Positions 17,168 to 26,342 of a DNA stretch of 64,000 nucleotides are shown here, in pieces. The notes under the pieces are model-generated. The model searched no databases, had not been told where the DNA came from, and worked only from the letters and a program-made list of their open reading frames with translations. How positions within the stretch are numbered: the stretch's first letter is position 1; each line of letters starts with the position of its first letter. This stretch comes from a gamma proteobacterium HTCC2207. GTDB lineage: Bacteria; Pseudomonadota; Gammaproteobacteria; Pseudomonadales; Porticoccaceae. The DNA lies in assembly GCA_000153445.1 (NCBI GenBank), contig CH672400.1, positions 134,782-198,781 of the forward strand, in the 5' to 3' direction. The position numbers were made by a program, and so were the translations under genes.

Positions 17168-18466
17168 TTAGTCGCTGAGCGACTCATCGCCTTTTTTGCG
17201 GCTGATACCCAGTTTATTGCGTCTTTCCCAGAGGCTCTTGCGGCTGATGCCGAGTTTCTTGGCGAGATCGGTTTCGCTCATATTCTCTTGGTTTTCAAGC
17301 ACGAAGCGGGTGAAGTAATCTTCCAGTGACAGACCTGCGGGAGCGTCGTAATCTTGGGTGATACGCTGGTCAATTGAACCAGCACTAAGATGCCTTGTTA
17401 CTTGCGTTGGGCTTGGAGTTATTTCGCCAAGGCCGATAAGCTCAGCATCGATTGGCTCCCCTGGAGAGGCCAAAATTACCGCCTGCTGCAGGGTGTTTTT
17501 TAGCTGCCGCAGATTGCCTGGCCAATGATAGTCGATCAGTGCCTGAGCGGCGTCTTCAGTTAATCCCGAGCTGACATCATCAAAGTGTGTGAGGATTTCC
17601 TGGATAATAACCGAGATGTCGGCGCTTCGTTGGCGCATTGTCGGCATGGCTATGCTGACAACATCAATTTCATAGTAGAGATCTTTGCGGAACAAATTAG
17701 CTTTACAGAGCTTTTCTAAGTCCTGATCTGATGAACAGATAAAGCGACATTGACTGTTCTGCATTGCTCTCAGGAGTAACGGCTGCAGAGAGGCCTCTAA
17801 TTCAGCGATATTATTGAGAAACACAGTGGTGCTCGAGCTGCTAACATCGAGCTGACTGGCAAACTCAGCTTCTTTGAGCCCGGCACAGTTGATGTTGATA
17901 AAGCGTTGCCGAGTGGATTTTTTGCCGTTGTGGATAGCCAGTGCCAGAGCAGATTTACCACTGCCGGTTTCGCCTTGGATCAGGATTGGTAAGTCGGAAG
18001 CTGCGACCTTGGGGATTACTCGGGTGATCTTCTTAATGGCCTCACTGGACCCCAGTAGTGCTATATCTCCCAATGTTTTCGCGGCTACAGCTCGGTGTCT
18101 CGATGCGCTGAGAATGCGTCTAACTGAGAGCAACATCTCGTCGTGATCAAAGGGTTTGGATATATAGTCGACAGCACCCTGGCGCATAGTATCGACCGCT
18201 GAGCGCAGGCTGGCGTAGCTGGTCATAATCAGGACTGGCACTGGATCGACCATTTTAATTAGATCAGTACCCAGCTGCCCGGGAAGGCGCAGATCACTGA
18301 TAATCAGAGCGAATTGTTTGAAATCAACGTTTTCACTTGCGGCTTTGATGCTAACCACATCACTGACATCGTAGTCATGGCGCTCGAGCAATTTACGCAG
18401 GGATACACGGATGATCTCTTCGTCTTCGACGATCAGAATTTTATCTCTGTGGGGCGCATTGCTCAT
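17168..18466 (-). CDS. cbrB: CbrB-like NtrC-family response regulator with degenerate AAA+ domain
   Basis: Response regulator partner of the CbrA kinase. The receiver domain (1-120) is intact: acidic E14/D15, phosphoacceptor D58, T82, K104. A Walker A GETGSGKS lies at 165-172. After N193-C194 only about 18 residues lead to TTVFLNNIAE, so the whole GAFTGA loop is missing, and the Walker B acidic pair is Asn218-Asn219. The second arginine of the FREDLYYRL motif is Glu (FRKDLYYEI). The sensor II WPGNLRQLKN and a Fis-type helix-turn-helix (388-425) remain. It therefore should not activate sigma-54 promoters. Assignment to CbrB rests on its place between cbrA and pcnB, as in Pseudomonas. Confidence 0.85.
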   Translation of the reverse strand: MSNAPHRDKILIVEDEEIIRVSLRKLLERHDYDVSDVVSIKAASENVDFKQFALIISDLRLPGQLGTDLIKMVDPVPVLIMTSYASLRSAVDTMRQGAVDYISKPFDHDEMLLSVRRILSASRHRAVAAKTLGDIALLGSSEAIKKITRVIPKVAASDLPILIQGETGSGKSALALAIHNGKKSTRQRFININCAGLKEAEFASQLDVSSSSTTVFLNNIAELEASLQPLLLRAMQNSQCRFICSSDQDLEKLCKANLFRKDLYYEIDVVSIAMPTMRQRSADISVIIQEILTHFDDVSSGLTEDAAQALIDYHWPGNLRQLKNTLQQAVILASPGEPIDAELIGLGEITPSPTQVTRHLSAGSIDQRITQDYDAPAGLSLEDYFTRFVLENQENMSETDLAKKLGISRKSLWERRNKLGISRKKGDESLSD

Positions 18467-18552
18467 AGATCTTTTGCGTGGTCTCGGGACTGAGCCATAT
18501 TGTTACCTTGAAGCTCTGCTGACACAAGTAACTTAATGGCTCTGAGTCCGGT

Positions 18553-21411
18553 TTAATGTTTATTTAGGTCGAACAGTAACTCTGCCGTGGTGCCGCGGTC
18601 ACTGTTGTTAGCTGGGCTTGATAGGCTCACTTCACCGCGAAGATTTTTAACTAGATTGAACACCATCCAGAGGCCCAAGCCAGTGCCCTGGCCAGGTTCT
18701 TTAGAGGTGATAAAGGGTTCGAATAGCTGATCTTTGATGGGCTCGGCTATACCGCTGCCCTGGTCGCTGATCATAATCCGCAGCTGCGGCCCATCAGGTT
18801 GGCAGCTGATTTCGATAGGGCTGTCGTCCGTGGTAGCGTCTCGGGCATTGCCCAGTAGGTTGAGGAAAATTTGCACCAGTTGGCGGTGATCGCTAACAAT
18901 TTCTATATCGGCGTCGACTAGGCAGACAAACTGCTCTCTCTGCTGGTCTTTGGTGAGGCTAAGTATTTGTATGGCCTCTTCTGCGGCAGCCAGCACCGAG
19001 ACTGGCTGCAGTTGATCATGGTAGGTTTGCTCGCCGCGCGAGAAATTAATCAACGATTGCACAATCACATTGATACGGTCAGTTTGCGAGAGAATGAGCT
19101 CCGCAGAGGTTTCAATTTCTGCGACTTCAGTTTCATGCTGTAAATTCTGTGCGATGCAGGCGATTCCGGTCACCGGGTTGCCGATTTCATGGGCTACCCC
19201 TGCCGCCAGTCGACCCACCGAGGCCAAACGTTCATTATTGATATAGTTTTGACGCAATAATACTGACTTGGTCTGGTCTTCCACCAGAAGAATTAAATCG
19301 TCGTCAGGGCTCATGGCGCTGGATTTCTGCAGGCCAAACCATTGAGTTTTACCTGCTACTTCGAGTTCTAAACTGTCCTTGCTGGATTCGTCTTCCTGTA
19401 AAAAGACACTGATCGCAGCGCGCCAAGGCTCAGGCAGATCGCTAATCAGGCTGCCGGCCACCATTTCGCTATCGATACCGGTGTAGCGGGTCATGGAACT
19501 ATTCCACTTGATAATCTCACCGCCCTGTCCCACGGCAATAATGCCAATTGGCAGATTGTCGAGAATTTCCCGGTGGTGCATACGCAGCTTATTTAACTCG
19601 CTGGCAATACCGGTGAGGCGATCTCCCTCGATGGCGAGTACAGACTCAATCAGATAGATATCATCGGGCTCTGGACGCATGGGTGTCTCCAGAGGCAATG
19701 TTTGTTCCATCATTTTGTAGGCCGCCAGCACGCCGAAGTTTAGGGTCAGCGATGAGTAGAGACTGTCGCGCAGTTTGCGTAGCGCTGCGGGTCGGGTTTC
19801 ACTGAGTTCAAAGTCGAGTTTATGCAGTGCTCGGTTAATCTCTACATCGGCTTCATTGCCGAGCAACCTGCGCAGACTGAACAGCATCTGCTCAACGGAA
19901 TGGTGGCTCAGCTGCACGCGTGCAGGGATATAGATATTGTCGACCATGCACAGTCGGGCAAAGGATTGCTGTTCTCTGTCCATGGGGCTGAGTATGGAAA
20001 AAACCGCACAGAGAAAGATATTTACCATCAGTGCTTCAAAGGCCCAGGTCTGCCAGTTTTCCATGCCAAAGATAAGTACTTTGTCGGTCCCCGGCAGCTG
20101 CCAGCTCCAATCGCCAAATAGCATCGGCAGGGCCAGTGCCACCAGCCATAGGGATACGCCGCCGATTAATCCGGCAATCACACCATTGCGGTTAATTTTT
20201 GGCAGATAGATTGAGGCCAGCATGCCCGGTGTTAAATGGGCCAGTCCGGCAAATCCAACGAGATAGAGATCGGTGATACTGCGGGCTTTGACTATATGGT
20301 TGAGCAGCGCGCCGGCGATAATCAGCCCGGCTGAAACTGCCAGAAGGCGCAGATTTATCCAGCGGCTCAAATGAGGCTGTTGATGAAGCGCTTTGGTCGG
20401 CAAAATAAAACTATTGAGTACCATCTTAGCCAGCATGGTCGACAGGTTGCACAGCAGTGCAATGGACACCAGTACGATACTGGCTGCCCCTAGTCCTGCT
20501 GCGATGGGATGTTGGACAAGAGCGGGAATGGCGAATAGATAGTCTTGCAGTGGCGATGAGGATTGCACGGCAATACCAGACCACAGCAGTGGGAAGATGG
20601 TGATGCTTGCGAGCAGCATCAGCAGTGGATAACCCCAGGCACTGACGCCAACCTGATCATCAGAAATATGCTCGGAGATAACAATGCTAAAGTTGATCGG
20701 CAATGCAAAACTGGCGGCGAGAAAAATAACAAATAGGCTGTAGGAGGAATCCATACGCTGCACTATTAATCGCTGACCGCTGCTGACAACCCATTGGTTC
20801 ATTTCACCGATGCTGCCAAAAATGGATTCAACCGAGATCAGGGCTGAGGTTGCCAGTGCCAAAAGCAGTAAAAAACCTGCTGCGGCCATTACCCAGCGCA
20901 GGCTGCGGGCCATCCCCTGCTTAATGGCACTCCAGTTAATCAACATAATAACTGCGACAACAGTTAGCCTAAACAGCCATTTATCGCCTTCGAAGAGAAA
21001 GTCGTGAACTGATGAGAGCGCCAGAAATTGAGCGAGAAACAGTGGCATGGTGACAATAATCAGGCTGCTACAGGCAATCACTGCAATCGCTCTACCGCGA
21101 AAACGGAACGTCAGAAAATCTACTAGGGAGGCAAAGCGGATAATCTCATTAAGCCTGCGGATCGGATAAAAAATTAGCGGTGAAAAGAGAAATACCATGG
21201 TGAAGGCAAATAGCGCTAACACCACACTAAAGCCATAGCGACCGGCCATCTCTATAGTCCCAGTGGCCAGCAGTGCACCAGTGCCGGCAAATAACGCCAA
21301 TACCAAAATCAGGCTCTGGCTGCGTGCACCGCCATAGGCTGCAAGCAAGTAAGCGCCCAGAGTGCTGGCTAGCAGGAAGCCAATTGCGATAAGGGCTATA
21401 TCAAGACTCAT
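18553..21411 (-). CDS. cbrA: CbrA-like sensor histidine kinase with sodium/solute symporter domain
   Basis: A 952-residue fusion of a solute:sodium symporter-like domain (about twelve to thirteen helices, residues 1-480), a linker, a PAS domain (about 605-710), and a kinase core. The phosphorylated histidine is H741 in AGVAHEIGNPVTG; the ATPase part shows LNLLGNARDA, DQGSGI and GTGLGLWMV. In Pseudomonas CbrA with CbrB sets carbon/nitrogen use and transports histidine. I chose ATG at 21411, which has AGGA upstream; the start at 21453 lies inside the preceding small gene. That gene (cbrX) overlaps it by eleven bases. Downstream cbrB follows after 86 bases. Confidence 0.92.
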   Translation of the reverse strand: MSLDIALIAIGFLLASTLGAYLLAAYGGARSQSLILVLALFAGTGALLATGTIEMAGRYGFSVVLALFAFTMVFLFSPLIFYPIRRLNEIIRFASLVDFLTFRFRGRAIAVIACSSLIIVTMPLFLAQFLALSSVHDFLFEGDKWLFRLTVVAVIMLINWSAIKQGMARSLRWVMAAAGFLLLLALATSALISVESIFGSIGEMNQWVVSSGQRLIVQRMDSSYSLFVIFLAASFALPINFSIVISEHISDDQVGVSAWGYPLLMLLASITIFPLLWSGIAVQSSSPLQDYLFAIPALVQHPIAAGLGAASIVLVSIALLCNLSTMLAKMVLNSFILPTKALHQQPHLSRWINLRLLAVSAGLIIAGALLNHIVKARSITDLYLVGFAGLAHLTPGMLASIYLPKINRNGVIAGLIGGVSLWLVALALPMLFGDWSWQLPGTDKVLIFGMENWQTWAFEALMVNIFLCAVFSILSPMDREQQSFARLCMVDNIYIPARVQLSHHSVEQMLFSLRRLLGNEADVEINRALHKLDFELSETRPAALRKLRDSLYSSLTLNFGVLAAYKMMEQTLPLETPMRPEPDDIYLIESVLAIEGDRLTGIASELNKLRMHHREILDNLPIGIIAVGQGGEIIKWNSSMTRYTGIDSEMVAGSLISDLPEPWRAAISVFLQEDESSKDSLELEVAGKTQWFGLQKSSAMSPDDDLILLVEDQTKSVLLRQNYINNERLASVGRLAAGVAHEIGNPVTGIACIAQNLQHETEVAEIETSAELILSQTDRINVIVQSLINFSRGEQTYHDQLQPVSVLAAAEEAIQILSLTKDQQREQFVCLVDADIEIVSDHRQLVQIFLNLLGNARDATTDDSPIEISCQPDGPQLRIMISDQGSGIAEPIKDQLFEPFITSKEPGQGTGLGLWMVFNLVKNLRGEVSLSSPANNSDRGTTAELLFDLNKH

Positions 21412-21577
21412 TTGATTTCCTGTGGCGCTGGAGTATGTATGCCGCAAATACAATCAGTGCCCAGACCACAAAAGGTCTAAACCAGCTGCCATGAGATTCA
21501 ACAGACCATCGCGATGCTAAGGGCACTGCGACACTGCTGAGAAAAATTAAAACCGCGACTAATCGGTAGTTAAGCAT
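21401..21577 (-). CDS. cbrX: Small membrane protein upstream of cbrA, CbrX-like
   Basis: Reading the minus strand from ATG at 21575-21577 gives a 58-codon frame ending in TGA at 21401-21403, eleven bases inside cbrA. It has two hydrophobic segments (about 5-21 and 35-49), a basic middle around R23-W24 and R34, and a basic end QRHRKSNES. Position, size and overlap match cbrX of the Pseudomonas cbrXAB operon; sequence identity could not be checked. The overlap implies that its translation influences cbrA translation. A weak GAG precedes the ATG. Confidence 0.7.
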   Translation of the reverse strand: MLNYRLVAVLIFLSSVAVPLASRWSVESHGSWFRPFVVWALIVFAAYILQRHRKSNES

Positions 21578-21668
21578 TTACGCGCTCATTATTAGGAGAT
21601 AAAGATATATTCACCGCGATGGTATGCAAGCTTGCCTGGCAAAGCAAACTGGGGCTTCTGTGAGAGGA

Positions 21669-22580
21669 TTAAACCGAGTTTGGTGCAGGGATTTCGGCGC
21701 AGTTAGGAATTTTCGCCAGAGACCAGTTGCTGATCGCCCAGCTTAGAATGGTTGCGCTGTTTTCACTTCGGAGTTCAACTGGGGGTGCCTGTTGCAGCCA
21801 CTCGAGAGCCAACCAGAGATTGCTGGATTCCTCTCCGGGTATCAGAGCCGGTGCGTGATTTTGCTTGCTCAGCTTTTGCCCTTCGCCATTGACCGCCAGC
21901 GGCAGGTGGCCGTATTGCATAGCTGCAGTCTGCTCAGCACTGGCACCTAAACAGCCCTGTAAATAAAGCTGTCTAGGCGTGGAATCGAGTAGGTCTGAGC
22001 CGCGAATAATATGGCTGATATGTTGAAACTGATCGTCCACAGCGACTGCAAGTTGATAGGAGAATAATCGATCGCGCCGCCGGATAATAAAGTCGCCAAC
22101 TTCGCTGCAGAGATTTTGTGGGTAGGCGCCGACAATTAAATCTTCAAAGGTGATTGTTGAATCCCTTTCAGTTTCAGGCAATCTGAGGCGAATCGCAGAG
22201 TCGGACCCCACCTGATGCTGGCGGCAATGACCGTCGTAAATACCACCGAGCGCGGCCACTCTCTGACGGTTACAGTTGCAGCTGTAACTCAAACCGTCCC
22301 TGTGCAGTTGCGCCAATGCCGCGTTATAGGCATCACTGCGTTGACTTTGATAGAGCAGATCGCCATCCCAGAACAAGCCATGAGATTCCAGTTGTTTGAG
22401 GATGGTGTTAGTGGCGCCGGGTATTTCTCGAGGGGGGTCTATATCTTCGATTCTAACCAGCCATTGGCCTTGATGATGACGCGCATCGAGAAAACTGGCG
22501 AGAGCACAGACTAGAGAACCAAAATGAAGAGGCCCGGTGGGTGAGGGTGCAAAGCGGCCAATATAGGCTGAGGGGTTCAT
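21669..22580 (-). CDS. gluQ: Glutamyl-Q tRNA(Asp) synthetase
   Basis: Truncated glutamyl-tRNA synthetase paralogue that attaches glutamate to queuosine 34 of tRNA-Asp. It has the class I start GRFAPSPTGPLHFGSL (HIGH-like), a zinc site YSCNCNRQRV...GGIYDGHC, and KLSKQNHAPAL as the KMSKS-type motif. It lacks the anticodon-binding domain; 303 residues is the normal size for GluQRS. Its place between dksA and the cbr genes is conserved in Pseudomonas, and dksA-gluQ co-transcription is common. Confidence 0.95.
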   Translation of the reverse strand: MNPSAYIGRFAPSPTGPLHFGSLVCALASFLDARHHQGQWLVRIEDIDPPREIPGATNTILKQLESHGLFWDGDLLYQSQRSDAYNAALAQLHRDGLSYSCNCNRQRVAALGGIYDGHCRQHQVGSDSAIRLRLPETERDSTITFEDLIVGAYPQNLCSEVGDFIIRRRDRLFSYQLAVAVDDQFQHISHIIRGSDLLDSTPRQLYLQGCLGASAEQTAAMQYGHLPLAVNGEGQKLSKQNHAPALIPGEESSNLWLALEWLQQAPPVELRSENSATILSWAISNWSLAKIPNCAEIPAPNSV

Positions 22581-22670
22581 CGTTTGACCAGAGGCAGTTG
22601 GCTGACTATTGGCTGGACACTATATAGTAACCCGATAGCGCAATCAGTCAGCAACTGAGTCGACGGCTAT

Positions 22671-23132
22671 TTAGCCGCCGGTGATCTGTCTTTCTTTGAT
22701 TTCATCGAGTGTTTTACAGTCAACACAGAGGTCGGCTGTTGGGCGCGCTTCGAGTCGGCGAATGCCTATGTCGACACCGCACTGGTCACAGAAGCCGTAG
22801 TCATCTTCTTCGACGCGCACTAGCGTCTTGTCAATTTTCTTGATTAGCTTGCGCTCGCGGTCGCGAGTACGCAGCTCAAGGCTGAATTCTTCTTCTTGAG
22901 TGGCGCGGTCGGCAGGGTCTGGAAAATTCGCTGCTTCGTCTTTCATATGCATCACAGTGCGGTCGACTTCTTCCATCAACTCACGACGCCATGCCTTGAG
23001 GATCTCTTTGAAGTGCTCACGCTGCTTTTCGTTCATGTACTCTTCATTTTTCTTCTCTACATAAGGAGAGAGACCATGAAGAGTTGCCGATCCAGCTGAA
23101 TCTGCCTTAGCTTTAGTTTTTGCTGTTGCCAT
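22671..23132 (-). CDS. dksA: RNA polymerase-binding transcription factor DksA
   Basis: Binds the RNA polymerase secondary channel and, with ppGpp, controls rRNA and amino-acid promoters. The coiled-coil tip DPADRA is present (FPDPADRATQEEEF), and the four-cysteine zinc finger reads CDQCG...CVDCK. The 153-residue length fits. An alanine/lysine-rich N-terminal extension precedes LHGLSPYVEKKNEEYMNEKQREHF. First gene of the minus-strand run dksA-gluQ-cbrXAB-pcnB. Divergent from sfsA across a 271-base gap in which I recognise no gene or clear promoter. Confidence 0.97.
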   Translation of the reverse strand: MATAKTKAKADSAGSATLHGLSPYVEKKNEEYMNEKQREHFKEILKAWRRELMEEVDRTVMHMKDEAANFPDPADRATQEEEFSLELRTRDRERKLIKKIDKTLVRVEEDDYGFCDQCGVDIGIRRLEARPTADLCVDCKTLDEIKERQITGG

Positions 23133-23403
23133 CTCTAACGTCCACGGTTAAATTTCAGACCCTAAAATACAGGACGTGCGTTTATAGAGATTTTGAGCCA
23201 ATTTTTCAAGTGAAATTTACCTTTGGCTGCCATAAAACTCTTTTTATCTGCATCTGGGGTCAATTAAGCGCCACATTGGTGCGCATGGACTGTAATGAGC
23301 CATATCCATGGCAAACTTTACAGGGACTATAATTTTTTAATACCTTCTATTCATAACATAAACCATTAACATTGCCACTTTAAGACGGAAAAATAATCAT
23401 TCC

Positions 23404-24147
23404 ATGGATATAACTCCCAAGCTCCTCTCCGGTACTTTTATTAAGCGCTATAAACGTTTTTTTACCGATATTTATACTGCAGATGGCCATGTGATTACGC
23501 TGCACTGCCCGAATACTGGATCAATGAAAAATTGTCAGGTGGAGGGCTCTCCCTGCTGGTACTCCCTGTCGAATAATCCCAAGCGCAAGTTGGCTGGGAC
23601 TCTTGAGGTTGTCACCACTAGTTTTGGCAATTTGGCAGGGGTGAATACTGGTCGGCCCAATCATCTGGTGCGAGAAGCGATCGAAAATGGCCTTATTCCA
23701 GAGCTGCGTGGTTACGCTAGTCTGCGCACAGAGGTGCGCTACGGTGAGGAGAAGAGCCGCATCGACCTATTGCTTGAGGATGGAGAGGATGGAAAGGGTG
23801 ATGGCAGCGAGTCTGGAACTCAAAGGGCACAGTGCTACGTGGAAGTTAAAAACGTTACTCTAGATTGCGGTGATGGCCACGCGCAGTTCCCCGATTCAGT
23901 GACCACCCGTGGCAGCAAACATCTGCGTGAGCTGATGGCTATGGTGGCTGAAGGGCATCGGGCGGTGCTATTTTTCTGTGTTCAATTGAACGGAGTCACC
24001 GAGGTCTCTGTTGCGGGTCATATAGACCCGGTTTATGCCGAGACGTTAACCGCGGCGATTGCCGCTGGGGTTGAAGTAATTGTTTGGCAGGCGGATATGA
24101 CCCATGGCTGCATTAGTTTGCAGCGGCCGTTGCAGTTAGCGCTCTAG
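23404..24147 (+). CDS. sfsA: SfsA family protein (sugar fermentation stimulation)
   Basis: A 247-residue SfsA with FIKRYKRFFTDI, LHCPNTGSMKNC, RIDLLLEDG and CYVEVKNVTL, FPDSVTTRGSKHL; these residues make a nuclease-like (PD-(D/E)XK) core. It was first described as affecting maltose metabolism in E. coli; real activity is unproven. A short acidic Gly/Ser insertion (about residues 127-140) accounts for the extra length over E. coli SfsA (234). sfsA and dksA are neighbours in E. coli as well, but here they diverge. Its stop overlaps the end of the convergent Rieske gene. Confidence 0.95.
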   Translation: MDITPKLLSGTFIKRYKRFFTDIYTADGHVITLHCPNTGSMKNCQVEGSPCWYSLSNNPKRKLAGTLEVVTTSFGNLAGVNTGRPNHLVREAIENGLIPELRGYASLRTEVRYGEEKSRIDLLLEDGEDGKGDGSESGTQRAQCYVEVKNVTLDCGDGHAQFPDSVTTRGSKHLRELMAMVAEGHRAVLFFCVQLNGVTEVSVAGHIDPVYAETLTAAIAAGVEVIVWQADMTHGCISLQRPLQLAL

Positions 24148-24551
24148 TCAAGATCTCGCAGCGCCGCTTCGCGGAGGTTAATCAACCGGGCAGGTAGAGG
24201 CTGATCAGCGGCGATAAAATATTGATCACCATCCTGTTTCAGAGATATGGGCGTTAGGCGGTCGCCGGCACAGGGTCCGCCAATGCACTCGCCACTATCA
24301 ATTTGAAACAGCGCGCCATGGGCCGAGCACTGCAGCAGTGCGCCATCCAGATCAAGGAACTTCCCTGGCATCCAATTCAGCGGAATACCCATATGAGGGC
24401 AGCTATTCCAGTAGGCATGGAGTTGATTGTCCTGACGAATAGCAAACAGCTTACGTTCGTCAATCTCTAGTTCAATGCTCTGTAACTCTTCGAGATCGCT
24501 GAGTTGGCAGAGAAAGTAATCTCGTTCAACTGACTGTTGATTATTGTCCAA
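24144..24551 (-). CDS. Rieske [2Fe-2S] domain protein
   Basis: A 135-residue soluble protein with one Rieske centre: CPHMG supplies Cys and His, and CSAHGALF the second pair, 20 residues apart. It resembles small Rieske ferredoxins that feed electrons to oxygenases or reductases, not the bc1 subunit (which lies at 40870). The start is TTG at 24551, since no ATG occurs before the cluster; it overlaps the htpX stop. Partner and role are unknown. Confidence 0.87.
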   Translation of the reverse strand: MDNNQQSVERDYFLCQLSDLEELQSIELEIDERKLFAIRQDNQLHAYWNSCPHMGIPLNWMPGKFLDLDGALLQCSAHGALFQIDSGECIGGPCAGDRLTPISLKQDGDQYFIAADQPLPARLINLREAALRDLD

Positions 24552-25434
24552 AGCGCAGCGCCTCGATTCGTTCTTCCAATGGTGGGTGAGTCATAAACAG
24601 TCTCGAGGGTCGCTTTTTCCAGCCGGAAGAGATTCCAAAGGCGGTCATAGTGTCTGGCATCTGATTTTCAACCTGAGCTGCGCTCTCTTGCTGGAGTCTT
24701 TGCAAGGCTTTGATCATGGCTCCGCGTCCGGCCAGTGAGGCACCTGCCGCATCGGCATAGAATTCTCGGCGTCGAGAAAACCACATCACAATAGTAGAGG
24801 CCAAGATGCCGAGGAAAATCTCTGCAACTATAGTAGTAATCCAATAGCCCAATCCCAGACCTCGCTGATTTTTCAACACCACGCGATCGACAAAGAAACC
24901 AATCAAACGGGCGAAGAACATAACAAAGGTATTGACCACGCCCTGAACCAGACTCAGGGTGATCATATCGCCATTGGCCACATGGCCGATTTCATGGGCC
25001 AGAACAGCCCGCGCCTCGTCTCGGTCAAAGCGCGCCAGTAGCCCGGCGCTGACAGCTACCAGAGCCTTGTTTCGATTCCAGCCCGTGGCAAAGGCATTGG
25101 ACTGCTGCGCGGGGAAAATTCCCACCTCTGGCATACCTATATCCGCTTTCTTGGCGAGCTCGGCCACGGTAGTAACCAACCAGCGCTCCTGCTCATTGGC
25201 CGGTTGCTGAATAATTTTTGTCTTGGTCGTCATCTTGGCCATAAATTTCGACAGCAGCAGTGAGACAAAAGAGCCAATAAAGCCAAACACCGCGCAGAAT
25301 ATAAGTAGAGACGTTAGATTGAGGTCGACGCCATTGTCCGCGAGTATGCTATTGACCCCGAGCAGGCTCAGGGAAATGCTGGCAACAATAATAATTGCCA
25401 GGTTGGTCAGTAAAAACAAACCTATCCTTAACAC
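24541..25434 (-). CDS. htpX: Membrane zinc metalloprotease HtpX
   Basis: Inner-membrane M48 protease that degrades damaged membrane proteins along with FtsH. HEIGH with the zinc ligands is at 147-151, flanked by N-terminal hydrophobic segments ([21 protein letters not shown] and a second helix) and the [13 protein letters not shown] block carrying the third ligand. Length 297 matches E. coli (293). The start is GTG at 25434 with AGAGG seven bases upstream. Usually Cpx/heat-shock controlled, but no such site is recognised here. Confidence 0.96.
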   Translation of the reverse strand: MLRIGLFLLTNLAIIIVASISLSLLGVNSILADNGVDLNLTSLLIFCAVFGFIGSFVSLLLSKFMAKMTTKTKIIQQPANEQERWLVTTVAELAKKADIGMPEVGIFPAQQSNAFATGWNRNKALVAVSAGLLARFDRDEARAVLAHEIGHVANGDMITLSLVQGVVNTFVMFFARLIGFFVDRVVLKNQRGLGLGYWITTIVAEIFLGILASTIVMWFSRRREFYADAAGASLAGRGAMIKALQRLQQESAAQVENQMPDTMTAFGISSGWKKRPSRLFMTHPPLEERIEALRFGQ

Positions 25435-25535
25435 GTGAATACCTCTTTAGAAAATTTTATATAGTTGATGATCGAGCTTGTTATGACTGTATATCTGAGG
25501 TCAAAGACCCAGAATTCAATGATGCCGAGTATCTT

Positions 25536-26303
25536 ATGTCAAAGTCTCTTAACAATGTACTGTCTCGAAGCGTAAATGCTCCTTTACTTATGGGTTGTAG
25601 CGCGGGTATAAACACTGCCATGCAGGATCATCTTAAAATAGAGTCACAGCGCCTTACCGGCTGCACCCAGAGCCATTTAGTGGATTGGTCTGGCGCGCTG
25701 GTGCACGGTGCAGTGGTTGAACCACTAAATAGTCTCTGCCAGCAAGCCGCCCAGAACGGTTTTGATCTGCGCCTGTGCAGTAGCTTCCGCAGCTTTGATC
25801 GACAGTTAATTATCTGGAACCATAAACTCAGTGGTCTACGTCCGGTCTTCGATGACAGTGGCGCGCGCCTGGATTTAACTCAGCTTAGCGAATGGCAGCA
25901 GATTCAGGCTGTGATGCGCTGGTCGGCCTTGCCTGGAGCGTCTCGCCATCACTGGGGAACGGATTTTGATATCTATGATGCCGCTGCAGTGGATGCCGAT
26001 TATCAAATTCAGCTGGTACCAGAAGAGGTTGAGGGCAGTGGTGTATTCGCGCCATTCCACGATTGGCTCGATAGCTCCGTGTTAGCGTCGGCTGATTTTT
26101 ATCGGCCCTATGCCCAGGATTTGGGGGGTATTGCCCCGGAGCGCTGGCATATTAGTTATAGGCCGGTAGCAGAAAATTATGCTGCCCAGTTAACCGTTGA
26201 GGTCCTCGCCGAGCGGCTCGCCAGCGCAGATCTGGTTTATAAAGAGACAGTACTAGCTCGTCTAGATGAGCTTTTTCAGCGGTATATTAGTGTTAAAAAT
26301 TAA
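25536..26303 (+). CDS. M15 (VanY-like) D-alanyl-D-alanine carboxypeptidase family protein
   Basis: Predicted zinc peptidase of the VanY type that trims peptidoglycan stem peptides. The zinc-binding pattern is visible as SRHHWGTDFDIY (His, Asp) and ERWHISY (second His), with SSFRSFDRQ upstream. The start is uncertain: ATG at 25536 gives 255 residues, while ATG at 25590 and 25620 are also possible and the conserved domain only begins after 25620. There is no convincing signal peptide from any of these starts, which is odd for a wall enzyme. It precedes cysE by 39 bases in the same direction. Confidence 0.82.
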   Translation: MSKSLNNVLSRSVNAPLLMGCSAGINTAMQDHLKIESQRLTGCTQSHLVDWSGALVHGAVVEPLNSLCQQAAQNGFDLRLCSSFRSFDRQLIIWNHKLSGLRPVFDDSGARLDLTQLSEWQQIQAVMRWSALPGASRHHWGTDFDIYDAAAVDADYQIQLVPEEVEGSGVFAPFHDWLDSSVLASADFYRPYAQDLGGIAPERWHISYRPVAENYAAQLTVEVLAERLASADLVYKETVLARLDELFQRYISVKN

Positions 26304-26342
26304 GAGTGAAAGCGTCACGTTAATCGATAGGAAAGACAATAG

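Noticed and set aside
23133-23403. Small gene between dksA and sfsA (frame at 23120-23332)
   Set aside because: No ribosome binding site, overlaps the dksA start, and composition does not look coding.
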